A stretch of DNA of 64,000 nucleotides from Castellaniella sp034675905 (lineage in GTDB: Bacteria; Pseudomonadota; Gammaproteobacteria; Burkholderiales; Burkholderiaceae_B). Of the stretch, positions 25,896 to 34,085 are shown piece after piece (positions within the stretch are counted from its first letter, which is position 1; each line of letters begins with the position of its first letter). The stretch lies in assembly GCF_034675905.1 (NCBI RefSeq), contig NZ_JAUCCV010000002.1, positions 1 through 64,000 on the forward strand, in the 5' to 3' direction. Both the position numbers and the translations under genes were made by a program. The notes beneath the pieces were generated by a model. The model worked only from the letters and a program-made list of their open reading frames with translations. It was not told where the DNA came from and did not search any database.

Positions 25896-26468
25896 ATGAA
25901 AATCAAAGTAGTCGGCGTGGACCCATCAACTTCAAATTTCGGCATCGCTCTAGCGGCTGTCGACATCGAGACTGGCGAGTTCGACGTCGAAGACCTCATT
26001 TTGATCTGCACCGAGCCAGAAACCAAAAAGGGTGTGCGCAAGGATTCAGATGACTTGCGACGCGCCAAAATCGTCCATGACGGGTTCATCGCCGCATGCG
26101 AGGGTCGGTCGTTTGTGATGGCTGAAATCCCCTACTGTGACCCGCGTGGCTACGCTGGCGCGAATTTCAATTCTGGGTTGGTGACTGGCGTGCTGGCAGG
26201 ATGCCCCTTGCCACTGATCCAGGTTTTCCCGCAAGAATCCAAGCAGTTGTTTGTGGGTAGTCGCCACGCAGCGAAGGAAGAAATGATCGAAGAAGCAATG
26301 CGTCGCTTCCCGACCGCGCCCTGGTTGATGCGCAAGCTGAAGGGCAGGATGGTTCCCACCAAGGCGAACGAACACCTAAGCGATGCGGTAGCTGCAATAA
26401 ACGCAGGAATTAAGTCCACTCAATTTCAAGAAGCAATCGCGATGTTCAAAGCAATGAAGGCGGCGTGA
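25896..26468 (+). CDS. RuvC-like Holliday-junction resolvase
   Basis: A 190 aa protein of the RNase H fold. Acidic catalytic positions fit the family: Asp in VVGVDPSTSNFGIA (about 9), Glu in MAEIPYCD (about 73) and the Asp region NEHLSDAVAAINAG (about 167). It would resolve branched DNA produced by the RecA and SbcCD functions before packaging. The family is more diverse than host RuvC. GGAGTATC lies upstream. Confidence 0.85.
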   Translation: MKIKVVGVDPSTSNFGIALAAVDIETGEFDVEDLILICTEPETKKGVRKDSDDLRRAKIVHDGFIAACEGRSFVMAEIPYCDPRGYAGANFNSGLVTGVLAGCPLPLIQVFPQESKQLFVGSRHAAKEEMIEEAMRRFPTAPWLMRKLKGRMVPTKANEHLSDAVAAINAGIKSTQFQEAIAMFKAMKAA

Positions 26469-26746
26469 TGGACGCGACAGAGGGGGTTAAATTGTTCGTC
26501 CAGGAATTTTCTGCGACCAGAGATATGAACCGTGAATGTTCGGTCATCAGCTTGGAATTAATTCTGTTCGAGTCACAGGTGGAGACATCGCCAGATATAC
26601 CCGAACTCCTTGATAGACTTTTGCGCCCTGGTGCCGGCGTGATGGTGTCTCGCCCCACCCCGAAGTCTCTGCTTAGGCCAGCGGTAGTTGCTGGCGAAGC
26701 ACCCAAACCGTGCATTCCATCCGGCGATATCGCAGGAACATGGTGA
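26468..26746 (+). CDS. Short unrecognised protein
   Basis: A 92 aa protein, starting at ATG 26468 on the stop of the RuvC-like gene (TGATG). Its C-terminus is Pro-rich. It lacks features I can interpret and has weaker coding character than its neighbours, so it may be a non-conserved leader-region ORF. Confidence 0.42.
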   Translation: MDATEGVKLFVQEFSATRDMNRECSVISLELILFESQVETSPDIPELLDRLLRPGAGVMVSRPTPKSLLRPAVVAGEAPKPCIPSGDIAGTW

Positions 26747-26765
26747 TTTTTAATTTCACCAAAAA

Positions 26766-26792
26766 CGTTAGTGAGTGGTAACTTACTACAAT
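26766..26792 (+). promoter_or_regulatory. Dyad operator with TACAAT before the phage HU gene
   Basis: GTGAGTGGTAAC (26771-26782, the reverse orientation) is followed 4 bases later by TACAAT (26787-26792), a good -10 hexamer giving a leader of about 36 nt to the HU start. No consensus -35 is present. Confidence 0.62.
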
Positions 26793-26834
26793 GTCCAATC
26801 CCCGCACTTCGCGGGACTCAACCAAGGAGCCAAC

Positions 26835-27122
26835 ATGGCCAACGCAACAGACCGCAATCAACTCGCCCAATACATCGCCAGCGTCCATGACCTGACGAAA
26901 GCGAAGTCGCTGGAAATCGTGAACGACCTGTTCGAGCAGATCAAGAGCGAAATTGCGGATGGCAACGACGTTAGCATCCACGCTTTCGGCAAGTTCTCTG
27001 CGAAAGCCCGCGCAGCACGCACTGCCCGCAACCCCGGCACGGGCGAGACCATTCAGGTTGCAGCCAAGACTGCTGTGACGTTCAAACCCGCCAAGCAATT
27101 CAAGGACGAGGTGAACAGCTAA
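26835..27122 (+). CDS. HU/IHF-family DNA-binding protein (element copy)
   Basis: A 95 aa HU-fold protein with the signature IHAFGKFSAKARAARTARNP. It differs strongly from the chromosomal HU at 5012, so it is not a recent copy. It probably shapes element DNA for replication or recombination. ATG 26835 follows AAGGAG; the frame upstream of it contains the operator and is not coding. It overlaps the thyX start (TAATG). Confidence 0.9.
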   Translation: MANATDRNQLAQYIASVHDLTKAKSLEIVNDLFEQIKSEIADGNDVSIHAFGKFSAKARAARTARNPGTGETIQVAAKTAVTFKPAKQFKDEVNS

Positions 27123-27973
27123 TGATTCAAGCGAACGTCATTGCTGACAGCATTTCGGGCGACGACGTTCGCCTGACCACGCTGCAGCTTCAATACCCCC
27201 GCTTCATTCACGGCGAACTGATGACGCACAGGGTCTTTTCTCGCAACGCATCATCGTCACGGGCAATTCCTGTTGCAAGGATGATCCGGCAAGTCGAGGA
27301 CGATCCCGCGTTCTTCGTCCACATCGGCAAAAACCAACCCGGCATGCAGGCGCGCGAAGCGGTTGACGAGCGCACCGCGAAGGTTTTTGAGCGCGAGTGG
27401 CGTGAATTGGCCAAGATCAGCGGCGATTTCGCCACTCGCTGGTCGAAGCACCTGGGCATCCACAAACAATGCGTCAATCGTGTATTGGAGCCGTTTCAGT
27501 GGATGAATACTATCGTCACCGCGACTGACTGGGAAAACTTCTTTGAGCTGCGCTGTCATCCAGACGCACAGCCTGAAATGCAGGCGCTTGCCAACGTCAT
27601 CAAGGACGCCATGTGGCGAAGCGCGCCGGTTGAACTGACGCAAGACCAATGGCACCTGCCCTATGTTTTCGCTGGCAACGATGTGAATGAATCTGGCTAC
27701 AACTTTGAGCTTGCCCGCAAGTGTTCGGTTGCCCGCTGCGCCCGAGTGTCATACGCAAACCACGACGGCAGCGAACCAGACATCGAAAAGGACGTCGCGC
27801 TGTTCGACAAGCTGGTGGGTTCTCGTCCCTTGCATGCCAGCCCAGCAGAGCATCAAGCCACGCCTGATCGCAAGCTGAAGAATGGCAGATGGGCGCACCC
27901 TGAATTGCACGGCAATCTCACCGGCTGGATTCAGTTTCGCAAGCAACTTGAACAACAAATCTGGAAAAAATAA
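27122..27973 (+). CDS. thyX: Flavin-dependent thymidylate synthase ThyX
   Basis: Makes dTMP from dUMP using methylene-THF, NADPH and FAD. The 283 aa sequence has the ThyX-type motif region THRVFSRNASSSRAIP (RHR-like, about 35-50) and C-terminal conserved RVSYANHDG and HASPAEHQATP segments. With dUTPase and a kinase downstream it forms a nucleotide-supply cassette. It overlaps the HU and dUTPase genes by one base. Confidence 0.93.
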   Translation: MIQANVIADSISGDDVRLTTLQLQYPRFIHGELMTHRVFSRNASSSRAIPVARMIRQVEDDPAFFVHIGKNQPGMQAREAVDERTAKVFEREWRELAKISGDFATRWSKHLGIHKQCVNRVLEPFQWMNTIVTATDWENFFELRCHPDAQPEMQALANVIKDAMWRSAPVELTQDQWHLPYVFAGNDVNESGYNFELARKCSVARCARVSYANHDGSEPDIEKDVALFDKLVGSRPLHASPAEHQATPDRKLKNGRWAHPELHGNLTGWIQFRKQLEQQIWKK

Positions 27974-28422
27974 TGGGAAGTCAATACACGGTGGAAGTCG
28001 ACGTTATCAAGCTGTCGCCAGAAGCGGTTGTGCCAAAGCGGCAAAGTATTGGGGCGTCAGCGGTCGATCTTTGCGCACTGGAAGGTAGCGTCATTCATCC
28101 GGGACAGACGGGGCTGGTGAAAACAGGACTTGCCATGTCGATCCCCTGCGGCATGACAGGCATGGTCTGCTCTCGCTCTGGGCTGGCGCTCAAGCACAAA
28201 GTCTTCGTGCTGAACGCGCCGGGGATTATCGACTCCGACTATCGGGGCGATGTTGGCGTGATTCTGCACAACCTAGGCGATACAGATTTCGTGGTCGATC
28301 CCGGCAGTCGTATTGCCCAGTTGCTGATCTTGAAGCACGAGACTGCGTTCTTCAAGGAAGTTAACGTGCTTGACGAGACAGCGCGCGGCGCCAACGGTTT
28401 TGGATCGACAGGCAAAGAATGA
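27973..28422 (+). CDS. dut: dUTP diphosphatase
   Basis: Trimeric dUTPase, 149 aa, converting dUTP to dUMP, the ThyX substrate, and keeping uracil out of DNA. All five family motifs are present: GASAVDL, CSRSGLALKH, GIIDSDYRGDVGV, SRIAQLL and RGANGFGSTG. It follows thyX and overlaps the kinase gene by 4 bases. Confidence 0.95.
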   Translation: MGSQYTVEVDVIKLSPEAVVPKRQSIGASAVDLCALEGSVIHPGQTGLVKTGLAMSIPCGMTGMVCSRSGLALKHKVFVLNAPGIIDSDYRGDVGVILHNLGDTDFVVDPGSRIAQLLILKHETAFFKEVNVLDETARGANGFGSTGKE

Positions 28423-29060
28423 GCTTTGGGCTGTCGGGACCCCATCGGTCAGGCAAGACCACGCTTGCCAAGGCATTTGCTGAACACGAAGATATCCCGC
28501 TAGTTCAAACGACAGCTTCGGGCGTATTTGCGCGCCTGGGGCTGTCGCCTAGCGAGACGCTTTCCTTTGAAAAACGCATCACGGTTCAACGACACATCCT
28601 TGACGCATTTGATGCCCAGTGGGGTGCGGTCGCGGGCGGGGTCTTCATTTCTGACCGCACGCCTATCGACATGATGGCCTACACCATGGTTGAGATTGGC
28701 CAGGAGCCCATAGGCGCGTCAAACGAAGCTGAGTTGACCAGATACCTCAAGGACTGCAGAAATGTGCTTAGCATGCGGTTTTCGACGGTTGTGTTGCTGG
28801 GTTCGGGCATTCCCATCGTTGATGCGCCTGGAAAAGCTTCCCTGTCACGCCCCTTCATTGACCACCTATCAATGGTGATTGACGGACTTTGTGTGATGCC
28901 GGGGATTACGCCAGCAGTGTTCAGAATCGACCCGAGCGAAACGGGACTGGCCGAGAGGGTTCAAGCACTATCGGAAATCATCGACGATCAGTTCGCAGCA
29001 CAAGAATCAGGCGCCAAAGACGCAGCGAAGCTGCTCGGCGCACCACTTACCTTCCATTGA
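28419..29060 (+). CDS. P-loop nucleotide/nucleoside kinase-like protein
   Basis: A 213 aa protein with Walker A LSGPHRSGKTTLAKAF (about 5-20) and a later ISDRTPIDMMAYTMVE that resembles the DRx segment of deoxynucleoside kinase/AAA_28 proteins. Placement after thyX and dut suggests phosphorylation of a (deoxy)nucleotide. The exact substrate cannot be read from sequence. Confidence 0.7.
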   Translation: MSFGLSGPHRSGKTTLAKAFAEHEDIPLVQTTASGVFARLGLSPSETLSFEKRITVQRHILDAFDAQWGAVAGGVFISDRTPIDMMAYTMVEIGQEPIGASNEAELTRYLKDCRNVLSMRFSTVVLLGSGIPIVDAPGKASLSRPFIDHLSMVIDGLCVMPGITPAVFRIDPSETGLAERVQALSEIIDDQFAAQESGAKDAAKLLGAPLTFH

Positions 29061-29067
29061 GGACATC

Positions 29068-29499
29068 ATGGCTGCAACACCAGAATTGCACGACGAGGTC
29101 GTGCGCAAAGCATACGAAACCATCGAGCGTCTTGAGACCGACCGCGTCAGTGGCAGGATCACATCAGCACAGTTTGGCTACGGGGTCGACATCCTGTGGT
29201 CTGCAGTCGCTGGGCTGGTTGATGGCGAGTTCATGACTGCGGTCGAACTGCTGAACGCCCACCGCAAAGAGGCAGTCACTAAGCTGGTCTTCATGCACGA
29301 CGAGACTGGGGCAATCGTTCGAGTTATCAACGATCACAAGGGCTCGCTTACCTATACTGCATTCGCACACGGGAAAAACAAAAACGCCCAGAATCGGGTC
29401 TTCGACTTCACCCAGGAGCATCAGCCGCTGGTGCATGTGAAGGAAAAAATCGCTGGAATCGCCAAGGCACTGCACGCCAAGGGCTTTTCTTTACTCTGA
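29068..29499 (+). CDS. Unrecognised protein
   Basis: A 143 aa protein with a helical N-terminal half and a strand-rich middle (MHDETGAIVRVINDHKGSLT). GAGGACATC precedes ATG 29068. It ends just before an operator copy, so it is the last gene of the nucleotide cassette. Confidence 0.6.
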   Translation: MAATPELHDEVVRKAYETIERLETDRVSGRITSAQFGYGVDILWSAVAGLVDGEFMTAVELLNAHRKEAVTKLVFMHDETGAIVRVINDHKGSLTYTAFAHGKNKNAQNRVFDFTQEHQPLVHVKEKIAGIAKALHAKGFSLL

Positions 29500-29524
29500 A
29501 ATGCAAGTGAGTGGTAACTAACAT
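29500..29524. promoter_or_regulatory. Dyad operator before gene at 29523
   Basis: GTGAGTGGTAAC (29507-29518), flanked by ATGCAA and TAACAT, ends 4 bases before ATG 29523, the same spacing as at 21863. Confidence 0.7.
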
Positions 29525-29969
29525 GAATGCAGAATTGATCATTGCGCGGGCCAACCGTGACATCAGGCCGGTCGCAAACGAGAAGCTGACCAACGACATG
29601 CTGACTTCGCTGCTGAAAATCCCCGAGTCGGTGCAGGCCGGGTTTTGGGTTCGCGACAAAGAGGGCGGACATGTCTGCATCTTTGGTGCGCAGGGGTTCC
29701 CTGATCATGTCATTGAATACGTCGCGGGGGGCCAGGACGACTCCATCACGACGCTCTATCGAGCGACGGATATCTTTGATTCGCGCACCAACCTGATGAA
29801 GCTGCGGGTTGACCTGATTCGCGAAATCAAAGCGGCAACGATGACGGTGAACGACTCATTCACGCTGTATGACGAGGGCCGAGAGCGTCACGTCAGACTG
29901 AAAGAAATGGGAACCGCGCAACTGGTCGACACCGTGATCAATCTGCGTCGTGGCACCCTGAAAATTTAA
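29523..29969 (+). CDS. Unrecognised operator-controlled protein
   Basis: A 148 aa alpha/beta protein (MNAELIIARANRDIRPVANE) not recognised. ATG 29523 is preferred to the GTG at 29511, which lies inside the dyad. There is no Shine-Dalgarno. It leads a small group with the genes at 29992 and 30666. Confidence 0.6.
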   Translation: MNAELIIARANRDIRPVANEKLTNDMLTSLLKIPESVQAGFWVRDKEGGHVCIFGAQGFPDHVIEYVAGGQDDSITTLYRATDIFDSRTNLMKLRVDLIREIKAATMTVNDSFTLYDEGRERHVRLKEMGTAQLVDTVINLRRGTLKI

Positions 29970-29991
29970 CCCGCACCTTTTGGAGATACAA

Positions 29992-30654
29992 ATGGCTTCA
30001 ACCAAGACCAATCTGACCATGAAAATGCGCGACGAAATTCTCTGGTCGGTCACCAACAAGACGTTCGCCCCGCGCGTCGAGGTGATCAACAAGCGCATGA
30101 AAGACCTTGCGCAATCGCTGGTCGACAAGCACCACAAGAAATACTTCGAGCTGGCAGCGAGCGCTGGTGCTAACAAAGCATACATCGTCGGCACGCTCGA
30201 CAGCGGGAAATTCAAATATTCGCTCACGGAAGAGGGCGCGGAAAACATCCACAATCTGTCCATTCGCTCAAGAGACATGGGCAGCGGGCGTTATCGCCCC
30301 GAACTGCAGCGCGACGTCTATCGCAACTACGTCACCGTGAAGGGACCAACCAGCGGCGACTACAACTCAAATGTGATGACCGTGCCTGTCACGAAATCTG
30401 AACTGGAACGCATCAAGAAGCTGGAAAAGGAACGCGACGCAATCTTGGAAGCTGGCAACAAATTCGTCAGCGAACTGCTGTCAGCCCTGGCGTCAGTGAA
30501 GACGGTCGCTGCGCTTTACGAACTGATGCCTGAACTGCGCAGCGTCGTCAAGGTTCCCGAGACGAATGCGGTCACGACCACCGCGCTGGTCCCCGCGACT
30601 AAGAACATCGTCGCGGAACTGAAAAGCGCTGGGCTGCTGAAGAAAGCGGCGTAA
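29992..30654 (+). CDS. Nmad5-like phage protein (tentative)
   Basis: A 220 aa protein. The N-terminal pattern LTMKMRDEILWSVTNKTFAP followed by RVEVINKRMKDLAQSLVDKH and the C-terminal helical region with LASVKTVAALYELMPE resemble the phage family called nucleotide-modification-associated domain 5. That family name comes from genomic context; no activity is known. ATG 29992 follows GGAG. If right, it may point to modified bases or to genes acting on them. Confidence 0.5.
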   Translation: MASTKTNLTMKMRDEILWSVTNKTFAPRVEVINKRMKDLAQSLVDKHHKKYFELAASAGANKAYIVGTLDSGKFKYSLTEEGAENIHNLSIRSRDMGSGRYRPELQRDVYRNYVTVKGPTSGDYNSNVMTVPVTKSELERIKKLEKERDAILEAGNKFVSELLSALASVKTVAALYELMPELRSVVKVPETNAVTTTALVPATKNIVAELKSAGLLKKAA

Positions 30655-30665
30655 CGGGGGTGATC

Positions 30666-31214
30666 ATGGAAAGTCGCTGGTATACCCTGGCCGAGGCAGC
30701 AAAGCTGACAAACGAAGTGCTGCGCAGCACGCTCCCCGATAAGTATTGGGTAAAGTTCTTCTGCAACACATCGCGCGGAAAGCGCGGTCGCCAAACGCAC
30801 GTTCAGGACTGGATGCGCGTCAGAACGAAGCTGGAAAGGGGGAAAGTTGTGATTGAAGAGAACAGCCTGCAGTCATTTCTTGAAGAGGCAGCAAAGCGCG
30901 ACTTTCCACTTTATCCGAAGCATGCCCCATACAGTAAGCGAAAGACGGTAACCGTGGAGCCAGACCCACTTCCCCACAAGGAGTCGCTTGCTGGGACGAA
31001 AATCAACGCAAATCGCGATGAAAACACCCCAACAGCATGGGTGGGGATTGTGGACGGCAAGCCGTCAGTGATCGTTGAAATCGGCGGCATTCAGTTCCCG
31101 ATAGAACTGAGTGAAGCGAAAATGCTGGCTGAGTCTCTGCAATTTGTGACGCAAGCAACTTCGGCGTGGCATAACGAAGCGTCTCTTGCGCCAAAAATGG
31201 TTGGTTACCGCTAA
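30666..31214 (+). CDS. Unrecognised protein, possible HTH N-terminus
   Basis: A 182 aa protein. The N-terminus (SRWYTLAEAAKLTNEV) and RQTHVQDWMRVRTKL suggest a DNA-binding fold; the C-terminal part is a compact alpha/beta domain (WVGIVDGKPSVIVEIGGIQF). ATG 30666 follows GGGGG. Its stop codon lies inside the next operator copy. Confidence 0.55.
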   Translation: MESRWYTLAEAAKLTNEVLRSTLPDKYWVKFFCNTSRGKRGRQTHVQDWMRVRTKLERGKVVIEENSLQSFLEEAAKRDFPLYPKHAPYSKRKTVTVEPDPLPHKESLAGTKINANRDENTPTAWVGIVDGKPSVIVEIGGIQFPIELSEAKMLAESLQFVTQATSAWHNEASLAPKMVGYR

Positions 31215-31221
31215 CTTACAT
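31197..31221. promoter_or_regulatory. Dyad operator between 31214 and 31220 genes
   Basis: GTTACCGCTAAC (31204-31215) with the flank TTACAT on the right. It overlaps the stop of the upstream gene and ends 4 bases before ATG 31220. Confidence 0.68.
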
Positions 31222-31330
31222 GAAAATACTTCTTCTCATTCTGGGCTTCTGCGTTTTCGCTGTGCTAGTGGTGCGCGGCGGAATCGCCATCTTCTCTGAC
31301 TTCAACCACAAAAAGGGACGTAAAAAATGA
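31220..31330 (+). CDS. 36-residue membrane peptide
   Basis: MKILLLILGFCVFAVLVVRG followed by GIAIFSDFNHKKGRKK: one transmembrane helix and a basic tail. It sits directly behind an operator and overlaps the SPFH gene start (ATGA), so co-translation is likely. It is too short for common gene callers. Confidence 0.6.
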   Translation: MKILLLILGFCVFAVLVVRGGIAIFSDFNHKKGRKK

Positions 31331-32181
31331 AAATCGTGCTTGGCATTTTGAGCATCATCACTGGGCTGGTGCTGCTGGTCGCCAGCTTTGGCAGCTTCTA
31401 TACAGTCGATCAGGGTGAACGCGCGGTGCAACTACGCTACGGGCAGATCACGGGCGTCGCTGACCCCGGCCTGCACTTCAAGACACCGTTCGTCGAAAGC
31501 GTCGAATTTCTGTCGACCCGTGAATCCACGCTGAAGTTCACCGACCTGAAGGCATACAGCGCTGACCAACAACCTGCTACGTTGCGGGTGTCGGTGACCT
31601 GGGGTGTGACAAGCGCAGGCGTCGCTGACGTCTACTCGAATTACGGGACGGTCGACAACTTGCAGACCCGCATCATCGAACCCAAGGCATGGGACGTCGT
31701 GAAAAACGTCTTCGGGAAGTTCACCGCTGCCAACGCAATCACCAAGCGCGACGAGTTGGGACAGAAGGTCTTTGATGCACTCAAGCAAGACCTGTCCGCA
31801 ACCGAGGCGGTGCGTCTGACTGGCGTGCAGATCGAAAGTCTGACGTTCTCTGACGCATACGAGGATTCCATCGAAAAGCGCATGAAGGCAGAAGTCCAGA
31901 TCGCCACGATGGAACAAACCGAAAAGACCGAAAAGATCAACGCGAACATTGCGGTCATCCAAGCAAAAGCCCGCGCTGATTCCAGGGTCGCAGAAGCAAA
32001 GGCAGAAGCAGATGCGGTTCGTCTGCAGGGTGAAGCTGCGGCTGACGCCATCAAAGCCAAGGGTGACGCGCTGCGGGCCAATCCTGGGCTGGTCGACCTG
32101 ATTGCTGCTGAGCGCTGGGATGGCACGATGCCCAGCACCATGATCCCTGGCGGCGCCCTGCCCTTCATCAACGTCAAGTAA
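31327..32181 (+). CDS. SPFH/prohibitin-family membrane protein
   Basis: A 284 aa protein. An N-terminal transmembrane anchor (about 4-25) is followed by the SPFH (Band 7) domain (YTVDQGERAVQLRYGQ, then GLHFKTPFVESVEFLSTRES), then an Ala/Glu-rich coiled coil (200-250). These proteins form membrane-anchored cages or scaffolds around proteases or phage-related complexes. The adjacent 36-residue membrane peptide may be a partner. A very stable hairpin follows. Confidence 0.87.
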   Translation: MKIVLGILSIITGLVLLVASFGSFYTVDQGERAVQLRYGQITGVADPGLHFKTPFVESVEFLSTRESTLKFTDLKAYSADQQPATLRVSVTWGVTSAGVADVYSNYGTVDNLQTRIIEPKAWDVVKNVFGKFTAANAITKRDELGQKVFDALKQDLSATEAVRLTGVQIESLTFSDAYEDSIEKRMKAEVQIATMEQTEKTEKINANIAVIQAKARADSRVAEAKAEADAVRLQGEAAADAIKAKGDALRANPGLVDLIAAERWDGTMPSTMIPGGALPFINVK

Positions 32182-32188
32182 TCATTTG

Positions 32189-32212
32189 GGCGTCTGGGTT
32201 CGCCCAGACGCC
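32189..32212 (+). other. Intercistronic UUCG hairpin
   Basis: Ten-bp perfect stem GGCGTCTGGG / CCCAGACGCC around TTCG, without a T tract. It marks the end of the SPFH gene and probably protects or processes the mRNA. Confidence 0.6.
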
Positions 32213-32223
32213 GGGAGAGCGCC

Positions 32224-32409
32224 ATGTCAAAAAAAGTCAGCCTTGACGAGTTCGCTGGCGAGCTAAATGAGCAAGTCGCTGAGTTCGAGCGACGGTATCG
32301 CGCCCGTCACGAACACTCGCCAAGCATGTATCCGCTTGAATTCGACGAAGACAACTCTGGGTTGTGGTTCGAGTTCTTTGTTGGGTTCTGTTCGACCGGG
32401 GAGTTGTGA
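32224..32409 (+). CDS. Small acidic protein
   Basis: A 61 aa protein, helical N-terminus (SLDEFAGELNEQVAEFERRY) and aromatic C-terminus (GLWFEFFVGFCS). GGGAGAG precedes ATG 32224. Not recognised. Confidence 0.55.
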   Translation: MSKKVSLDEFAGELNEQVAEFERRYRARHEHSPSMYPLEFDEDNSGLWFEFFVGFCSTGEL

Positions 32410-32411
32410 CG

Positions 32412-32846
32412 GTGGCTGACGAAGTGTGGGCGCAACGCGAAGCCCTTGGGCTACTGCAAGGCACCCAGATCAGCTATGGCTCAGCCCGCACGGTATATGC
32501 CTGCAAGCTGTTTTCAGACTGCGTGATTAAGGTTGAAGACGGTGCGGGCAGCTTTCAGAACGTCATGGAATGGGAAACATGGCAGCGCGTCAAAGACACC
32601 AAGTTCGCCAAGTGGTTCGCCCCGTGCGAATTCATAAGCCCAGCGGGGGGCATCCTGGTGATGAAGCGCACTATGCCCATTGATGAAAAGAGATACCCCC
32701 AGTCGGTGCCAGCGTTTTTCACCGACCTCAAGTATGCCAATTACGGAATGCTTGATGGGCAGTTCGTCTGCCACGACTACGGGGTGTCGCTTCTGATGGA
32801 AAACGGCATGTCTGAGCGCATGCGTAAACCTGAGTGGTGGAAATAA
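32412..32846 (+). CDS. Kinase N-lobe-like protein
   Basis: A 144 aa protein. YGSARTVYACKLFSDCVIKV looks like the glycine-loop/VAIK part of a protein-kinase N-lobe (Lys in VIKV as the ATP-contact candidate), followed by NVMEWETWQRV and FAPCEFISPAGGILVMKRT. No HxD-type catalytic loop is evident, so it may be a pseudokinase or binding domain. The start is GTG, 32412 or 32406; 32412 has better spacing to GGGGAG. Confidence 0.5.
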   Translation: MADEVWAQREALGLLQGTQISYGSARTVYACKLFSDCVIKVEDGAGSFQNVMEWETWQRVKDTKFAKWFAPCEFISPAGGILVMKRTMPIDEKRYPQSVPAFFTDLKYANYGMLDGQFVCHDYGVSLLMENGMSERMRKPEWWK

Positions 32847-33034
32847 TGAGTGGGATTATCCGAATCAAGGTTGAAGTCAGCACAAACAAGGTTGGCAGCG
32901 ACGACTACAACATCGTCGAGTTCGACCGCGACGAGTGGAACGCGCTGACAGACGCGCAGCGTGAGCAGTATTGCCGCGAAGTGATGTTTGAAATGATCGA
33001 GTGGAACTGGGAAGAAACCGATGCCAAAGATTGA
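32846..33034 (+). CDS. Small protein
   Basis: A 62 aa acidic protein with strand-rich start (GIIRIKVEVSTNKVGSDDYN) and acidic Trp-rich end. The ATG overlaps the preceding TAA; its end overlaps the next start by 14 bases. Confidence 0.55.
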   Translation: MSGIIRIKVEVSTNKVGSDDYNIVEFDRDEWNALTDAQREQYCREVMFEMIEWNWEETDAKD

Positions 33035-33404
33035 ATACCTCTGGCAGTTGACAGACCCACCCGCTGGCATTCCTGGCGTCCACATGACCAAGCGTGGCAC
33101 CAAGAAATACCAAACTCTGCGCTATTGGGACGGTGCGCGCTGGTTTAGTGTCGAGATATCTGATAAGCGCGGGGGAATCCCGACCCAATGGCCTGTCGGC
33201 GCGACGGTGCCACGCATGAAATGGATGTGCGGTCGCACGTTCTATGCGCGGGCAATTCACGCGGGGCAGGAAAAGATTCTGTGGGGCATCCCTCAAAAGG
33301 TATACGAGCCCAAGGAAGTTTTGAAATACCTCGTGCATCGGGGCGATATGCCCGCGAACTGGAAGACAGCGTTCCAAGACGAAATGCGTCGAGATAACTG
33401 GTAG
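33021..33404 (+). CDS. Unrecognised Trp-rich protein
   Basis: A 127 aa basic protein with repeated Trp/Arg segments (LRYWDGARWFSVEIS, MKWMCGRTFYARAIHAGQEK). Overlap with the upstream gene supports translation. No family named. Confidence 0.58.
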   Translation: MPKIEYLWQLTDPPAGIPGVHMTKRGTKKYQTLRYWDGARWFSVEISDKRGGIPTQWPVGATVPRMKWMCGRTFYARAIHAGQEKILWGIPQKVYEPKEVLKYLVHRGDMPANWKTAFQDEMRRDNW

Positions 33405-33412
33405 GGGGCCAT

Positions 33413-33622
33413 ATGATCCATTTCACAACACCAGAAGGGCACTGCGTTTACGCCAACGCAGCAGACATCGTCAAGATCGTCGAGGCCGGTGTAAGCGGCA
33501 AGTGGCGCGGTATCCACGCGCACGTCACCCTGTCTGACGGCAGCAAGTTCGATGCACAGGAGCCCGCGATACAGATCGCGGTGGCAGTCGACAACGAAAC
33601 GCGCGGAGTTGAAGAAAGGTGA
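33413..33622 (+). CDS. Small protein
   Basis: A 69 aa beta-rich protein (HVTLSDGSKFDAQEPAIQIA) that may form a small barrel. It ends overlapping a GTG start of the next gene. Confidence 0.55.
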   Translation: MIHFTTPEGHCVYANAADIVKIVEAGVSGKWRGIHAHVTLSDGSKFDAQEPAIQIAVAVDNETRGVEER

Positions 33623-33849
33623 AACGCAATCAAGAAGAAGCACTGAAAAAGCTGGAAGCTGCGTTCTTGGCTTGCAAGCGCGCGGGGGTCGCTCTGGTTG
33701 GGAACGAGGACGGTATCGCCGCCGCACCGCTTAGCTCAGAGTTGAATGCAGCGAGGGACGCGTCAGACGCAGTTCGTGCTGTCGTGAATGATCCTGACAC
33801 GAGAGACGTCAAGACGTATGGCTGCTACTGGGATAGCGGATCAGCTTAG
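33619..33849 (+). CDS. Small protein, GTG start
   Basis: A 76 aa protein starting at GTG 33619 in a GTGA overlap with the upstream stop. Helical N-terminus (NQEEALKKLEAAFLACKRAG). Not recognised. Confidence 0.5.
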   Translation: MKRNQEEALKKLEAAFLACKRAGVALVGNEDGIAAAPLSSELNAARDASDAVRAVVNDPDTRDVKTYGCYWDSGSA

Positions 33850-33882
33850 TCTCTGGAAAGAACTTACAGCGGAGCAATGCAA

Positions 33883-34083
33883 ATGAAAGTCGAGCTGAAT
33901 TGCGACGACGCGCAGGCGATCAAAGACGTCCTAAGTTCCAGGGCCAACGAAATCGCCCGATGGAATGAATGCGGCGCGGGGAAAGAGGCGCCAGCTTCCG
34001 TGCAAGAGGCAATGTCGCGGGAAATCTCCCGCCTTCGCGTTCTTGCTGGAATTCTTGAAGAAGACATTTTCGGGGAAGATTAG
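33883..34083 (+). CDS. Small helical protein
   Basis: A 66 aa helical protein (DDAQAIKDVLSSRANEIARW). ATG 33883 has GGAG at 8-base spacing; ATG 33877 is too close. Not recognised. Confidence 0.55.
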   Translation: MKVELNCDDAQAIKDVLSSRANEIARWNECGAGKEAPASVQEAMSREISRLRVLAGILEEDIFGED

Positions 34084-34085
34084 AC

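Noticed and set aside
29507..29524. Sequence after each dyad (e.g. TAACAT) as a -10 box for all copies
   Set aside because: At 21863, 29523 and 31220 that hexamer overlaps or precedes the only sensible start codon, so transcription cannot begin there; accepted only for 61717 and tentatively for 8088 and 26787.
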